From Hafnia psychrotolerans (GTDB lineage: Bacteria > Pseudomonadota > Gammaproteobacteria > Enterobacterales > Enterobacteriaceae), in contig NZ_BMFZ01000008.1 of NCBI RefSeq assembly GCF_014639435.1, forward strand, positions 62,001 through 126,000: a stretch of DNA of 64,000 nucleotides, in the 5' to 3' direction. Every line of letters begins with the position of its first letter. The first letter of the stretch is position 1. Made by a program: the position numbers and the translations under genes. This document shows positions 6,831 to 16,644 of this stretch, one piece after another. The notes beneath the pieces are model-generated. The model worked only from the letters and a program-made list of their open reading frames with translations, made no database searches and was not told the DNA's origin.

Positions 6831-8120
6831 TCACTGGTTGTAGGCATTCTCTCCGTGGCTGTTCACGTCCAGACCTTCGCGTTCCTGTTCTTCAGGGACA
6901 CGCAGACCGACCAGCATATCTGCCACTTTGAAAGCGATAAAGGCGACAACACCAGACCATACCAGCGTAACGCCGACGCTTAATAGCTGAATCCAAACCT
7001 GATGACCCATGGTCACGCCTTCTGCGTAGCCTACGCCGCCCAGAGAACTGGAAGTGAATACGCCTGTTAGAATACAACCCACAATACCGCACACGCCGTG
7101 CACACCAAATACATCACAGGTATCATCCACATTCAGCCATTTTTTCAGAGTAACGACACCCCAAAGACCGGCAACACCACCGACCAGACCGATAACTAAT
7201 GCACCACCAACACCGACCGTACCGCATGCCGGGGTGATAGCAACCAGACCCGCGATCGCACCAGAGCTTGCGCCCAGCAGAGAAGGCTTACCACGCACCA
7301 TCCACTCAACCAAGGTCCAGGAAAGGATGGCACCCGCGGTAGCCATCACCGTGTTCAGGAAAGCCAGTGCAGCTATAGAGCTTGCCGCACTTGCTGAACC
7401 GGCGTTGAAACCAAACCAGCCAACATACAGAATCGATGCACCCGTGAAGACCATTGGCAGGTTGTGTGGTTTGAACGCTTCTTTACCGAAACCTGCGCGT
7501 TTGCCCAGCATATAAGCACCGACCAGACCCGCGATAGCGGCATTGATGTGAACCACTGTGCCACCGGCAAAGTCCAACGCACCGTCAGCAGCCAGGAAAC
7601 CACCCGCCCATACCATGTGTGCAATCGGCAGATAAGAGAAGGTCAACCAAATCACAGTGAAAATAAGGACTGCAGCAAAACGAACACGCTCTGCCAGACC
7701 ACCCACGATCAGTGCAACCGTGATGCAAGCAAATGAGCACTGGAAGGCCACATGGATCATCTGCGAGAAGGTGCCGGTGACGGAATCCAAACCAATGCCT
7801 TTGAGCATCGCGTTACCAAACCCACCGAAGAAGGCATTGCCTTCGCTGAAGGCCAGACTGTAGCCATACAGCATCCAGAGTACGCAGACCAAAGCAAAAG
7901 TAACGATAACCTGTGTCAGCATCGACAACACGTTTTTAGAACGCAGCAAGCCGCCGTAGAACAACGCTACACCGGGAACCGTCATGAAGAGTACTAATGC
8001 GGTACAAATCATCATAAAGGCATTATCAGCACCGTTTGCCACTGCTGGAGCCGCTGCCATGGCGAGTGATGGCAACATGGCTACAGAACCGAGTCCCATC
8101 ATCGAAAGAAGTTTTTTCAT
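6831..8120 (-). CDS. amtB: Ammonium transporter AmtB
   Basis: A 429-aa Amt/Rh channel that imports ammonium across the inner membrane. An N-terminal signal peptide (MKKLLSMMGLGSVAMLPSLAMA) is cleaved in E. coli; eleven transmembrane helices follow. The twin pore histidines are seen in GGTVVHINAAIAG and VFGVHGVCGIVG, and the phenylalanine gate in QCSFACITVAL. The C-terminal tail that GlnK contacts is present (VGLRVPEEQEREGLDVNSHG). It is 66 bases downstream of glnK in the same operon, so it is expressed under nitrogen limitation and blocked by deuridylylated GlnK when ammonium rises. Confidence 0.97.
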   Translation of the reverse strand: MKKLLSMMGLGSVAMLPSLAMAAAPAVANGADNAFMMICTALVLFMTVPGVALFYGGLLRSKNVLSMLTQVIVTFALVCVLWMLYGYSLAFSEGNAFFGGFGNAMLKGIGLDSVTGTFSQMIHVAFQCSFACITVALIVGGLAERVRFAAVLIFTVIWLTFSYLPIAHMVWAGGFLAADGALDFAGGTVVHINAAIAGLVGAYMLGKRAGFGKEAFKPHNLPMVFTGASILYVGWFGFNAGSASAASSIAALAFLNTVMATAGAILSWTLVEWMVRGKPSLLGASSGAIAGLVAITPACGTVGVGGALVIGLVGGVAGLWGVVTLKKWLNVDDTCDVFGVHGVCGIVGCILTGVFTSSSLGGVGYAEGVTMGHQVWIQLLSVGVTLVWSGVVAFIAFKVADMLVGLRVPEEQEREGLDVNSHGENAYNQ

Positions 8121-8186
8121 TATTAACCCACCCCTGTTTCTCTAAGCTGTTGTTCTAAATTATGATCGAAAGTCGTGAGTCCGAAA

Positions 8187-8525
8187 TTACAGTGCTGCTT
8201 CGTCGGTTTCGCCGGTACGGATGCGAATAACGCGTTGCAATTCAGCAACAAAAATTTTGCCATCACCGATCTTGCCGGTGTAGGCCGCTTTGCTTATCAC
8301 ATCGATGACTTCATCAAGTTGATCATCGGCAATCGCAATATCTATTTTGACTTTTGGCAGGAAATTAACGCTGTACTCCGCACCACGGTACAACTCCGCG
8401 TGTCCCTTCTGACGACCAAACCCTTTAACTTCGGTCACGGTCAGCCCTTGGATTCCTACAGCAGACAGCGCTTCGCGCACGTCTTCCAGCTTGAAAGGTT
8501 TGATCACCACAGTAACCAGCTTCAT
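8187..8525 (-). CDS. glnK: PII signalling protein GlnK
   Basis: A 112-aa trimeric PII protein that senses 2-oxoglutarate and ATP/ADP. The T-loop contains Tyr51 (RGAEYSVNF), the site of uridylylation by GlnD, and the C-terminal signature GKIFVAELQRVIRIRTGE is complete. It binds and closes AmtB. It is the first gene of the glnK-amtB operon, as in E. coli. Controlled by the sigma-54 promoter and NtrC-like sites upstream. Confidence 0.97.
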   Translation of the reverse strand: MKLVTVVIKPFKLEDVREALSAVGIQGLTVTEVKGFGRQKGHAELYRGAEYSVNFLPKVKIDIAIADDQLDEVIDVISKAAYTGKIGDGKIFVAELQRVIRIRTGETDEAAL

Positions 8526-8589
8526 TTTGCCACTCCTCGAATTAAGAGCTTGTCGCGAGGGGATTCGCGCCCGATACGCAAGTAATAAA

Positions 8590-8604
8590 GCAAAGGCTGT
8601 GCCA
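8590..8604 (-). promoter_or_regulatory. Sigma-54 promoter of glnK-amtB
   Basis: The minus strand reads TGGCACAGCCTTTGC, a perfect -24/-12 element (TGGCAC-N5-TTGC). It is 65 bases upstream of the glnK start, with transcription expected to begin around 8578. Confidence 0.92.
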
Positions 8605-8676
8605 GAGTTGTTTTCTTCAGTTGATTACTTTATTAACCGCATAGCAGCGGCATTTTAAGAATAATCGCCAGAAGGG

Positions 8677-8727
8677 AAAAACCAGGTGGTGCAAAAAGGT
8701 TGAGGAGAAACGCACCATAAAAGTGCA
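8677..8727 (-). promoter_or_regulatory. Two NtrC-like enhancer sites upstream of glnK
   Basis: CGCACCATAAAAGTGCA (8711-8727) is a 17-bp near-dyad matching the NtrC site TGCACCA-N3-TGGTGCA. The minus-strand TGCACCACCTGGTTTTT (8677-8693) has one perfect half and one weak half. Centres are 34 bp apart, about three helical turns, and lie roughly 105 and 140 bp upstream of the expected start, the usual place for enhancers. The second site is less certain. Confidence 0.65.
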
Positions 8728-8820
8728 TGACGCTTTTTTTCAGTGCATTACAGTAGGAATGGAAAAGGAGGATGCGATAAGGCGGTGCATTGAACAACCA
8801 ACCCGCAAAAAGTGGGTAAA
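8728..8820. other. Remainder of the glnK-mdlB intergenic region
   Basis: It contains a direct repeat AGTGCAT (8722-8728 and 8742-8748, 13 bases between copies) and a further GGTGCA at about 8784. These may be additional weak NtrC half-sites. No gene is visible. Confidence 0.35.
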
Positions 8821-8843
8821 ATAAAAGGCGGAAACCGCCTTCA
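8821..8843 (-). terminator. Terminator after mdlB
   Basis: On the minus strand AAGGCGGTTTCCGCCTTTTATTTTA forms a stem-loop with a T-rich tail just after mdlB. Confidence 0.75.
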
Positions 8844-8864
8844 AGACGGTTCCAGATTTTGATT

Positions 8865-10649
8865 TTAACTGTTCTCAGTTACCGGGATCTCATGCTGGCC
8901 AGAAGCTAACTCTTCACCCACCAACTGCAACTGATACATTTGATAATATCGACCTTTTTCGGCCAGAAGCTGCTGATGGTTACCCTGCTCGACCGCCTGA
9001 CCACGATGCAAAACCAGAATGTTGTCAGCATCGACAATCGTCGATAAACGGTGGGCAATCACCACCAGCGTAGTATGTCGCCTGATGGAGCGAAGCGCGC
9101 GTTGGATCGCTTGTTCCGTGCCGGAGTCAATATTGGCGGTTGCCTCGTCAAGGATCAAAATTTCCGGGGCTTGCACCAGAACACGTGCCATTGCCAATAA
9201 TTGTTTCTGTCCAACTGACAGATTATTCCCCTGCTCACCGAGGCGGGTATATATGCCGTCCGGCATCGCTCTCACCAACGGCGCAAGCTGAACAGTTTCC
9301 AGTGCATGCCAAACCTGCTCCTCGTCAATATCGCGACCTAACGTCACATTGACATACACCGACTCAGCCAGAACCACCGGATCCTGCTGAACCATAGCAA
9401 TGCCTTTTCGCAGAGAGGTGTGAGATAGCTCAGAGAGAAGGCGCCCGTCCACCCGGATCTCGCCATGCGTGATTGGGTAGTAGCCCATCAATAAATTCGC
9501 CAACGTGCTTTTGCCACTACCAGTATGCCCCACCAACGCAGCAAAACCACGCGAAGGCACCTGGAGGCCGATATTCTCCAGCACCCATTTGTCCGCGTTG
9601 TAGGCAAAACTCAGATCTCGAATATCAATCTTCCCGCTGGCCAGTGGTTTAACATCTTCACCATACTGCTGCTGCGCGCGGTCCATAAGCTCAAAAATAC
9701 GTTCACCGGCCACCACCGCTTGCTGAAAGATCGACTGCTGCGAGGTGAGCGCAATCAGCGGCTCGTTCAGTCGCCCGAGATAGTTAATAAAGGCGTACAG
9801 CACGCCGACACCAATGGAGCCCTCTGCGCTGAATCCAAACAGTAATAAAAGGCCGCACAGCACCAGAGAGGCAAACAAGCTCAGCAATGGCCGTAATAAA
9901 AAACCTTCCATTTTCAGTGTCTGCATACGGGCAAAGTAATGCGACTGGCTGGCCTTTGCCAGACGATCGCCGAAACGCTTCTGTTGGCGGAATTGCTGAA
10001 TCACGCCCATGCCGTTAATCACTTCATTGAAACCATCATTGATATCCGCCAGATAGCTGCGCACCCGGCGCACAATCGGTGTGCTGTAGACCTGATAGAT
10101 GGCCATCACGATAAATACTGCCGGGAAAATACAGATAGCGATAGATGCGAGCCGCCAGTCGAGGCTGTACATCGCCACTAGCATTGCGCCTATCAGCGCC
10201 ATACTGCGCAATACCGTTGAGACTACCGTGACATAAAGATCACGAATCACTTCAGTATCATTGGTAACGCGAGAGATTAACTGCCCCACTGGCTGGGTAT
10301 CGAAGGCGCTGAGAGGCTGACGTAGTGCCGCATCCATGACGTCAGTTCTCAACCGCTGCACCACGCCAACGGCTGCACGATTAAATAGCAACGCCTGAAA
10401 GTAGTGCAATCCGGCAGCCAGAAATTGCAGCAAAATAAAGGTAATCGCCAGCAGACTGACCATCCCGAGCGGCAACATGCCTTTAGCGACGTAGTTATCG
10501 ATAAAGAAACTGATGAGAATAGGACCGAGCACCTCGGCCGCTGCTGCCACCCACAGCATGATCACCGCTATCGACAATGGCTTACGGTAGGTCTTGCCAT
10601 AACTGAGCAACCGTTTCAGCGTTGGCCAGCTTTTCTGAATTTTAATCAT
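8865..10649 (-). CDS. mdlB: Multidrug-resistance-like ABC exporter subunit MdlB
   Basis: A 594-aa half-transporter: six transmembrane helices (about residues 20-330) followed by a nucleotide-binding domain with Walker [10 protein letters not shown], a signature varied to LSVGQ, Walker B ILILDEA and the H-loop IAHRLST. It is expected to pair with MdlA as a heterodimeric exporter in the inner membrane. Substrates are not established. Its start overlaps the mdlA stop by eight bases, so the two are co-translated. Family and symbol follow E. coli synteny (glnK-mdlB-mdlA-decR). Confidence 0.94.
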   Translation of the reverse strand: MIKIQKSWPTLKRLLSYGKTYRKPLSIAVIMLWVAAAAEVLGPILISFFIDNYVAKGMLPLGMVSLLAITFILLQFLAAGLHYFQALLFNRAAVGVVQRLRTDVMDAALRQPLSAFDTQPVGQLISRVTNDTEVIRDLYVTVVSTVLRSMALIGAMLVAMYSLDWRLASIAICIFPAVFIVMAIYQVYSTPIVRRVRSYLADINDGFNEVINGMGVIQQFRQQKRFGDRLAKASQSHYFARMQTLKMEGFLLRPLLSLFASLVLCGLLLLFGFSAEGSIGVGVLYAFINYLGRLNEPLIALTSQQSIFQQAVVAGERIFELMDRAQQQYGEDVKPLASGKIDIRDLSFAYNADKWVLENIGLQVPSRGFAALVGHTGSGKSTLANLLMGYYPITHGEIRVDGRLLSELSHTSLRKGIAMVQQDPVVLAESVYVNVTLGRDIDEEQVWHALETVQLAPLVRAMPDGIYTRLGEQGNNLSVGQKQLLAMARVLVQAPEILILDEATANIDSGTEQAIQRALRSIRRHTTLVVIAHRLSTIVDADNILVLHRGQAVEQGNHQQLLAEKGRYYQMYQLQLVGEELASGQHEIPVTENS

Positions 10650-12429
10650 CTTTATTTTCTACCAAAACCTGTGAAAGCTTTTCTGCCGGGACATCGTCTA
10701 GTGCGGCTTCCAGCTGTTGATAGCGGTACATATCACGATACCAGCCGGGTTGTGAGGACAGATGGTTATGATCGCCACGCTGAGTCACCGTCCCGCTGCT
10801 AAACACCAGAATTTCGCTGGCTTCGGTCAGTGCCGACAGGCGATGGGCGCTGATGATCACGGTACGATCACTGCCCCACTCACGTAAGTTGTGCAAAATT
10901 TGATGCTCGGTACGACCATCCACGGCAGACAGCGCATCATCGAGGATCAGGATTTCCGCCTGTAACAGCAGCGCTCGGGCAATCGAAATTCGTTGCTTCT
11001 GCCCACCTGAAAGCATGACGCCTCGCTCTCCGACTTCAGTTTCATAACCTTGTGGCAGACGCAGAATGTCGTCGTGAACGCTGGCTAAACGCGCTGCGGT
11101 CTCAATCTCTGCCTGCGTTGCTTCAGGGCGACCGAGAGCGATATTTTGTGCGACTGTGTCAGAAAACAAGAAGGGTGTCTGGCTGACAACGGCCATACGA
11201 CCACGCCAGTCATCAAGCCGGATCGTTTTCAGTGACATACCGTTATAGTGAATATCGCCCTGGGTCACATCAAACTGGCGTTGAATCAGCCCGAGTAAGG
11301 TACTTTTCCCCGAACCCGTTGGCCCACATAACCCCAACATCTGGCCGGGACGCAGTGTGAAGCCCACCGAATGCAGCGCCGGCTGGTTGTTTTCGGGGTA
11401 ATGGAAGTCGTCAATATGCACCTCAAGTCTGGCGCGTCCAGCAGGCAGCGGCGTTTCACCGTCAACGACGCTTGGTGCTTCCTCTAATAAACTGCGGATC
11501 CGGCTGTAAGCCGCGCTACCACGTTCAACAATATTGAACATCCAGGCCAGCGCCAGCATCGGCCAGATCATCAGCCCGAGGTACATAACAAAACTGGTCA
11601 GTTGGCCGAGCGTCAGGTGCCCGTTAACGACCATCCAACTCCCCCCCCCGATAGCCAGCAGGTTAGCCATCCCGATAGCGACATAAATCGTCGGGTCGAA
11701 ACGGGCATCAACACGTGCGACACGCATATTTTTAACGCCGGTATCTGCGGCGACGTCTGCAAATTGGGAGGACTGATGGTTTTCCAGACCGAAAGCCTTG
11801 ATCATGCGGATACTGGTCAAGCTCTCCTGTGCCTGATCGTTTAAGGAGGAGAACGCCGCTTGCGCTGTTTTGAAACGCTGATGGAGCTGGTCACCATAAC
11901 GTTTGATAACCATTGCCATAATTGGCATGGGTACCAGAGATAATAGGGTCAGCTCCCAGCTGATTTGTATGGCCATGACGATCAGTACTGCAAGCCCCAT
12001 CACCATCGAATCAACCAGCGTCAGCACGCCTTCACCCGCGGCGAAGACCACACGATCCACGTCATTGGTGGCGCGGGCAATCAGATCACCAGTACGATGA
12101 CGCAAATAAAAGGCAGGATGCTGGCGACTGAGCTGCTTAAAGAAGCTCTGCCGCAGTTCTACGGCCAGCTGATAGGATGCCCCGAACAACAGGACTCGCC
12201 AGACATAGCGCAACAGATAAACCACAATTGCCGTTACCAGCATCAGTCCGAGCCAGCCGAATAACACGGTTGAAGTCATCTGTTTTGAGGTCACACCATC
12301 AATGATGATCCCCACCAGTTTTGGCGGCAGTAACTGCAAAATAGCGATCACAATCAGCAGAGCAACGGCACCGAGATAACGTCGCCATTCGCGGCGGAAA
12401 TACCAACCTAGTTGAGCAAACAATCTCAC
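10642..12429 (-). CDS. mdlA: Multidrug-resistance-like ABC exporter subunit MdlA
   Basis: A 595-aa half-transporter with six transmembrane helices, then Walker [10 protein letters not shown], consensus signature LSGGQKQR and Walker [13 protein letters not shown]. The catalytic glutamate after Walker B is aspartate here, whereas MdlB has DEA. This asymmetry between partners is typical of heterodimeric ABC exporters with one degenerate site. It is upstream of mdlB in an overlapping pair. Substrate unknown. Confidence 0.94.
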   Translation of the reverse strand: MRLFAQLGWYFRREWRRYLGAVALLIVIAILQLLPPKLVGIIIDGVTSKQMTSTVLFGWLGLMLVTAIVVYLLRYVWRVLLFGASYQLAVELRQSFFKQLSRQHPAFYLRHRTGDLIARATNDVDRVVFAAGEGVLTLVDSMVMGLAVLIVMAIQISWELTLLSLVPMPIMAMVIKRYGDQLHQRFKTAQAAFSSLNDQAQESLTSIRMIKAFGLENHQSSQFADVAADTGVKNMRVARVDARFDPTIYVAIGMANLLAIGGGSWMVVNGHLTLGQLTSFVMYLGLMIWPMLALAWMFNIVERGSAAYSRIRSLLEEAPSVVDGETPLPAGRARLEVHIDDFHYPENNQPALHSVGFTLRPGQMLGLCGPTGSGKSTLLGLIQRQFDVTQGDIHYNGMSLKTIRLDDWRGRMAVVSQTPFLFSDTVAQNIALGRPEATQAEIETAARLASVHDDILRLPQGYETEVGERGVMLSGGQKQRISIARALLLQAEILILDDALSAVDGRTEHQILHNLREWGSDRTVIISAHRLSALTEASEILVFSSGTVTQRGDHNHLSSQPGWYRDMYRYQQLEAALDDVPAEKLSQVLVENKDD

Positions 12430-12620
12430 GCAGAGTTATCCATTTGTTGATGACCAACATATTGGCCGTCTAAAACACAAAGTCGTTTTTATTATCGAAC
12501 CACCACCAGAATAACACTGTTAACACGCCATTCTGATGAAACTTTTTGCTGAAACATTGCATAACCACTCAACCTCAATGACGTTACAGCAAGACAGTAG
12601 TCGCAGAGGTCCCGATGTCC
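12430..12620. other. mdlA promoter region
   Basis: This 190-base segment lies between the decR stop and the mdlA start, both on the minus strand. It must hold the mdlA promoter unless decR reads through. No strong terminator for decR or recognisable operator was found. Confidence 0.35.
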
Positions 12621-13076
12621 TTATAATGGTAATGCAGTCGTGGATTTAATACGTTCCATCGCAAAACTCGAGGTCACGTCGATCAAGCCCGAAACGCCGT
12701 TCACCAGACGTTTGTAAAAATTGTCGTAACTTTTCATATCGGCCACCTGCACCTGGAGTAGATAATCGTACTCCCCCGCCATGCGGTAAAAGCTCAGCAC
12801 CTCGGGCAATGCCGCCACCTGACTGACAAAATTTTGATACCAGTCGCTGCTGTGATGCTGGGTCTTAATCAGCACAAACGCCGTCAGGCTTAGTCCCAGT
12901 TTTTCGTTATCCAGCAACGCAACTCGACCCCGAATAATGCCCTCATCTTCCATCCGTTTCAGACGTTTCCAGCAAGGCGTGGTCGTCAGATTGACTGCCT
13001 CTGCCAGCACGGTGATCGACTGAGTGCAGTCTTCTTGCAACATCGCCAATAGCTTGCGATCTATTTTATCTACCAT
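12621..13076 (-). CDS. decR: Lrp/AsnC-family regulator DecR (YbaO)
   Basis: A 151-aa regulator with an N-terminal helix-turn-helix ([20 protein letters not shown], then [16 protein letters not shown]) and a C-terminal RAM ligand-binding domain. E. coli DecR activates cysteine detoxification genes when cysteine is high, and the Pantoea homologue CcdR drives the adjacent desulfhydrase gene. Here the gene is divergent from exactly such a PLP enzyme, 120 bases away, so local regulation of that gene is the natural reading. GGAGG precedes the start. Confidence 0.93.
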   Translation of the reverse strand: MVDKIDRKLLAMLQEDCTQSITVLAEAVNLTTTPCWKRLKRMEDEGIIRGRVALLDNEKLGLSLTAFVLIKTQHHSSDWYQNFVSQVAALPEVLSFYRMAGEYDYLLQVQVADMKSYDNFYKRLVNGVSGLIDVTSSFAMERIKSTTALPL

Positions 13077-13196
13077 TTCACCTCCTTGGAGAAAAATATT
13101 CTCTTTTTGATGTCACTCATGGGTTAAATAGTAACTTATTTCTCTGTTGAATACGTTAACCTAAACATAATCAAAATCTTTGCTACGGACCTTAAC
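13077..13196. promoter_or_regulatory. Divergent decR / desulfhydrase control region
   Basis: This 120-base AT-rich region separates two divergent starts and should contain both promoters and the Lrp-type binding site. A TTGAATACGTTAAC stretch and several AT-rich near-dyads are visible, but I cannot fix a single operator. Confidence 0.5.
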
Positions 13197-14240
13197 ATGA
13201 CCAATGCCTGGGTGAATCACGCCATTAAAGAGATCGACGCCGACTTTCAGCGTTCTGCCGATACCCATCTGATACGTCTTAGCTTGGCGGATTTCCCCGG
13301 TATTGCGCTCTACTTGAAAGATGAAAGCACGCATCCGTCAGGCAGTCTGAAACACCGCCTGGCACGCTCGCTGTTTCTGTACGGATTATGCAATGGTTGG
13401 ATCCGGGAAAACACCCCGATCATTGAAGCCTCTTCAGGCAGCACCGCCGTTTCTGAAGCCTATTTTGCCCGTCTGCTCGGCCTGCCGTTTATCGCCGTGA
13501 TGCCGTCATGTACCGCACCGCGTAAGATTCAGCAAATCGAATTTTACGGTGGGCGCTGCCATTTTGTAGAAAACTCAGGTCAGATTTATGCCGCGTCGGA
13601 ACAACTGGCCCGGGAAATGAACGGCCATTATATGGATCAGTTCACTTACGCAGAGCGCGCGACTGATTGGCGCGGGAACAACAGCATTGCCGACAGCATT
13701 TTCCGCCAGATGTCTCTAGAACCGCATCCGGTACCGCGTTATCTGGTGATGAGTGCCGGTACTGGCGGTACCTCAGCTACGCTTGGCCGCTATATCCGTT
13801 ATAAAGGGCACCAGACTGAACTGGTGGTGGTTGACCCTGAAAACTCGGTATTCTATGACTACTTTCTACAGCGCGATCCTTCTGTGACCGCACAATGCAG
13901 TAGCAAGATTGAAGGGATTGGCCGCCCGCGCGCAGAGCCATCATTTATTCCCAGCGTGATCGATAGCATGATCCCCGTTCCCGATGCCGCCAGTATTGCT
14001 ACCCTGCGCTGGCTGGAAGGAATTTTGGGCCGCAAGGTCGGTGCTTCAACTGGCACCAATATGTGGGGCGCACTTCAGTTGGCAAAGCAGATGCGGGACA
14101 AAGGTGAAACAGGCTCGATCGTCACTTTGCTGTGCGACAGTGGTGAACGGTATTTAAACACCTATTTCAATGATGAGTGGATCGCAGCGAATATCGGCGA
14201 CATCAGCCATTATAGCGAGCAGCTAGCCGGCGTGCGCTGA
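13197..14240 (+). CDS. PLP-dependent cysteine desulfhydrase / cysteine synthase-family protein (CcdA-like)
   Basis: A 347-aa fold-type II PLP enzyme. Lys52 in PSGSLKHR is the probable Schiff-base lysine, SSGSTA (79-84) matches the substrate-carboxylate loop, and SAGTGGTS (186-193) is the phosphate-binding loop. Related proteins beside a YbaO/DecR-type regulator in Pantoea (CcdA) degrade L-cysteine to pyruvate, ammonia and sulfide. I therefore call it a likely cysteine desulfhydrase, though cysteine synthase or another beta-elimination activity is possible. E. coli has no gene here, so this is a lineage-specific insertion in the decR-cof interval. Cytoplasmic; no signal peptide. Confidence 0.82.
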   Translation: MTNAWVNHAIKEIDADFQRSADTHLIRLSLADFPGIALYLKDESTHPSGSLKHRLARSLFLYGLCNGWIRENTPIIEASSGSTAVSEAYFARLLGLPFIAVMPSCTAPRKIQQIEFYGGRCHFVENSGQIYAASEQLAREMNGHYMDQFTYAERATDWRGNNSIADSIFRQMSLEPHPVPRYLVMSAGTGGTSATLGRYIRYKGHQTELVVVDPENSVFYDYFLQRDPSVTAQCSSKIEGIGRPRAEPSFIPSVIDSMIPVPDAASIATLRWLEGILGRKVGASTGTNMWGALQLAKQMRDKGETGSIVTLLCDSGERYLNTYFNDEWIAANIGDISHYSEQLAGVR

Positions 14241-14255
14241 GGGCAGATCAGAAGT

Positions 14256-14281
14256 AAAAAAGGCGGCAAAACCGCCTTTCT
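14256..14281. terminator. Bidirectional terminator
   Basis: AAAAAAGGCGG and CCGCCTTTC pair around CAAAA, between two convergent genes, with A/T runs on both sides. Confidence 0.82.
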
Positions 14282-14307
14282 CTTCCCTTTGACAGTGCTG
14301 ATTTATA

Positions 14308-15417
14308 TTAACGCTCTTCAAGCGGATAGCTGCGGAAACTCCACAGTCCCATGGTTTTCAGCGCATCGCGGTAAATCCCCTGTCTATCCCCGTCAGAGAC
14401 TTTTTGGAGTTCAGCCAAAGGCTTATCAATAGCCGCAACCGAGACAAAACGGATATCACGCGGACCGGTTTCCCAACTGGCGATAGTGAACAGGGCCTGA
14501 GCACGGCGCACATGACTACCAGAACTAACAACCACCGCATTTTTGATGCGATGTTTGGCCAGCGCATAGCGGCTGAATAACGCGTTTTCAACCGTCGAGC
14601 GGGCAAAGTTATCCTGATAAATACGCTTGCTATCGATGCCCTTACTCACCAGCCATTGCGACATCAGCTTACCTTCCGTCTGGTGGCTTTGCGGCACGCC
14701 GCCAGTGACAACAATCATTGCGTCGGGCAACTGTTTGGCGAGTTCCAGCGTTTTATCCAACCGTTGGATCAGCACTTTGTTCATCGAACCATCAGGATCG
14801 AGCGCATAACCTAAGGTGATAATCGCGGTAGGACCGGTGAACGATTTGGCGACGTCGGCAGGTAAGGCGTCACGAAGCGGCATCAATGTGACCTCATCAA
14901 TCACCGCAAAGACTTTTTTCAGTTGATCTGCACGGCCAAGATTAAGCTTTTTGAGTTCAGCCATTTGCGACTCTACGGCGGTAGTATTGCCTTTGTAACG
15001 CTGCCACGCGGCGATATAACTGTGGGCATCGACGTCATCTGGCGCGATGTCCAGGATCTGCTGATACAACATAAGAGCCTTATTGACATTTCGATTGTAA
15101 ATGTACGCACTGGCGGTGCTAAAGAGTAAGTCAGCACGATAGGGTTCCAGTTTACTCGCCTGCTCAAGACGATCGGCAACAATTTCCATGTTGGTGGGCA
15201 GTTTGCCGGTAAAACCTGCATCAGAAACCCGGGCTGGAGATTTAAAAGCAGTCAACGCGTCTTGGATCAGAAAGTCGACGGTCTGACGCTCGGAAATGTA
15301 TTGTTGATAATCAGCCTGAGGCTGAAGCGTAGTTATGGCCCTGGCGGACACATTGACAGAAATGAACAAAGTTAAAGCAAGTGCAATACGGGTTACCCCA
15401 TGAGTAGCGATCATCAT
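14308..15417 (-). CDS. Exported TPR-DUF218 (YdcF/SanA/ElyC-like) protein
   Basis: A 369-aa protein beginning MMIATHGVTRIALALTLFIS with a Sec signal ending near SARA. Residues about 60-180 contain a TPR-like helical segment (DLLFSTASAYIYNRNVNKAL, LDIAPDDVDAHSYIAAWQRY). The C-terminal half is a DUF218 domain: AIITLGYALDPDG, VTGGVPQ, the acidic ARSTVEN segment, and VVVSSGSHVRRA. DUF218 proteins act at the envelope (SanA, ElyC) but their reaction is not settled. AAGGA suits the start at 15417; the longer frame from 15465 lacks support. Absent at this place in E. coli. Confidence 0.82.
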   Translation of the reverse strand: MMIATHGVTRIALALTLFISVNVSARAITTLQPQADYQQYISERQTVDFLIQDALTAFKSPARVSDAGFTGKLPTNMEIVADRLEQASKLEPYRADLLFSTASAYIYNRNVNKALMLYQQILDIAPDDVDAHSYIAAWQRYKGNTTAVESQMAELKKLNLGRADQLKKVFAVIDEVTLMPLRDALPADVAKSFTGPTAIITLGYALDPDGSMNKVLIQRLDKTLELAKQLPDAMIVVTGGVPQSHQTEGKLMSQWLVSKGIDSKRIYQDNFARSTVENALFSRYALAKHRIKNAVVVSSGSHVRRAQALFTIASWETGPRDIRFVSVAAIDKPLAELQKVSDGDRQGIYRDALKTMGLWSFRSYPLEER

Positions 15418-15549
15418 TTTATCCTTAACGGGTGAACTACCTGTCGGGACTATAGATAAAAGCAAGGTTGAGTAATAGACAGACAGGGTCAGATCGACGA
15501 ACTATATGAAAACCATATGTCAATTTTGTGACAGAGATGCGTGCAACAG

Positions 15550-15576
15550 AAAAAAGCCGGGACAGATAGCCCGGCT
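15550..15576 (-). terminator. Terminator after cof
   Basis: On the minus strand AGCCGGGCTATCTGTCCCGG continues into CTTTTTTCTG, a stable stem followed by a T-run, just after the cof stop. Confidence 0.85.
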
Positions 15577-15592
15577 GGCTGAAATAACCTTA

Positions 15593-16411
15593 TTATTCGG
15601 GGGAATAGGTGAGGTGTGGTGAATGCAGCCAATGTTGTAAAAAGTGGGACACGGCCTGGTTTTGGCAATGACCAATAATTTGCAGGTGGGGAGAGTGTTG
15701 TTTCAATACGGGCAACGCATTACCCATGACCAGCCCCATGCCGACATTTTCCAGCATTTCGCGGTCGTTCATCGCATCACCAAAAGCCATACATTCGGAC
15801 ATATCAATATTCAGACCGGCCGTCAGCAATGCAAGCGCACTGCCTTTGTTGCTGCCAGCTGGCATGATATCCAGACAATCGGCGGCAGAGAAACAGAGGT
15901 CAACGCGCGAACCAAAATGCGCCTCAATAGACGGCACCAACTGGAGAAGAACATCATGCGGAGCGGTGAAGCACACTTTGCTGTTACCGGTGACGGGGAG
16001 CGTGGACAGCTCGTGTAGCTGGTAGCGAAAACCGCTGAACTCATGCGGTACCAACAGTTGCGGATCATCATGATCGGTAAACCAGCCGTCATCACGAAAA
16101 ACATGCACGCTGGCAGACGTATTCCAATTTGTACTCAATAGTTCTTCAGCGCAATCCGCCGGCAAATCAGTAGCATGCAGACGGTACCCGGCCAAATCAT
16201 GAATGCGGGTGCCGTTGCCAGTGATCAAATACCCTTTCAGATCCAGATTAGCCAGAATCGTTTTCATTTCAAGGTAATGTCGGCCTGTCGCAAAAGTCAA
16301 CGTCATGGGTTGTTCAGCCAGTTGGCGCAGGGTAGACAGTGTTTTCTCACCTAACCGGTGATCAGGCATTAACAACGTGCCATCCATATCAAATGCAGCC
16401 AGACGGAACAT
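15593..16411 (-). CDS. cof: HMP-PP phosphatase Cof (HAD superfamily)
   Basis: A 272-aa HAD-family phosphatase, same length as E. coli Cof. The nucleophile motif FDMDGTLL (Asp8, Asp10) is at the N-terminus; motif II is TFATGRH and motif IV is [10 protein letters not shown]. In E. coli it hydrolyses 4-amino-2-methyl-5-hydroxymethylpyrimidine diphosphate, a thiamin intermediate, and pyridoxal phosphate. The start at 16411 has a GAGG box; a ten-residue longer frame does not match homologues. Divergent from ybaE. Confidence 0.95.
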   Translation of the reverse strand: MFRLAAFDMDGTLLMPDHRLGEKTLSTLRQLAEQPMTLTFATGRHYLEMKTILANLDLKGYLITGNGTRIHDLAGYRLHATDLPADCAEELLSTNWNTSASVHVFRDDGWFTDHDDPQLLVPHEFSGFRYQLHELSTLPVTGNSKVCFTAPHDVLLQLVPSIEAHFGSRVDLCFSAADCLDIMPAGSNKGSALALLTAGLNIDMSECMAFGDAMNDREMLENVGMGLVMGNALPVLKQHSPHLQIIGHCQNQAVSHFLQHWLHSPHLTYSPE

Positions 16412-16644
16412 AAAACCTCGCAATAGCAGATAAAGCAGCATGAAAAGAGTTTCTTGTCTGGCTGCCCAGGAGAAAGTTAACGGTGTAAGTATGCAGCGGT
16501 ATTTACGGAAGTAATAGTGAACAGTTTATAAATAGTGTTCCGGATTTAGATCACATTACACCCTTCTGCCTGATGTGACCGTCATGCAGCTTCGATATGC
16601 TGGCCACCCTATGGCAAACTTTCTTCAGGTGTTGCGAATTTTCT

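Noticed and set aside
7054-7997. Long plus-strand ORFs inside amtB
   Set aside because: They are antisense shadows of a well-conserved membrane protein gene and lack ribosome-binding sites.
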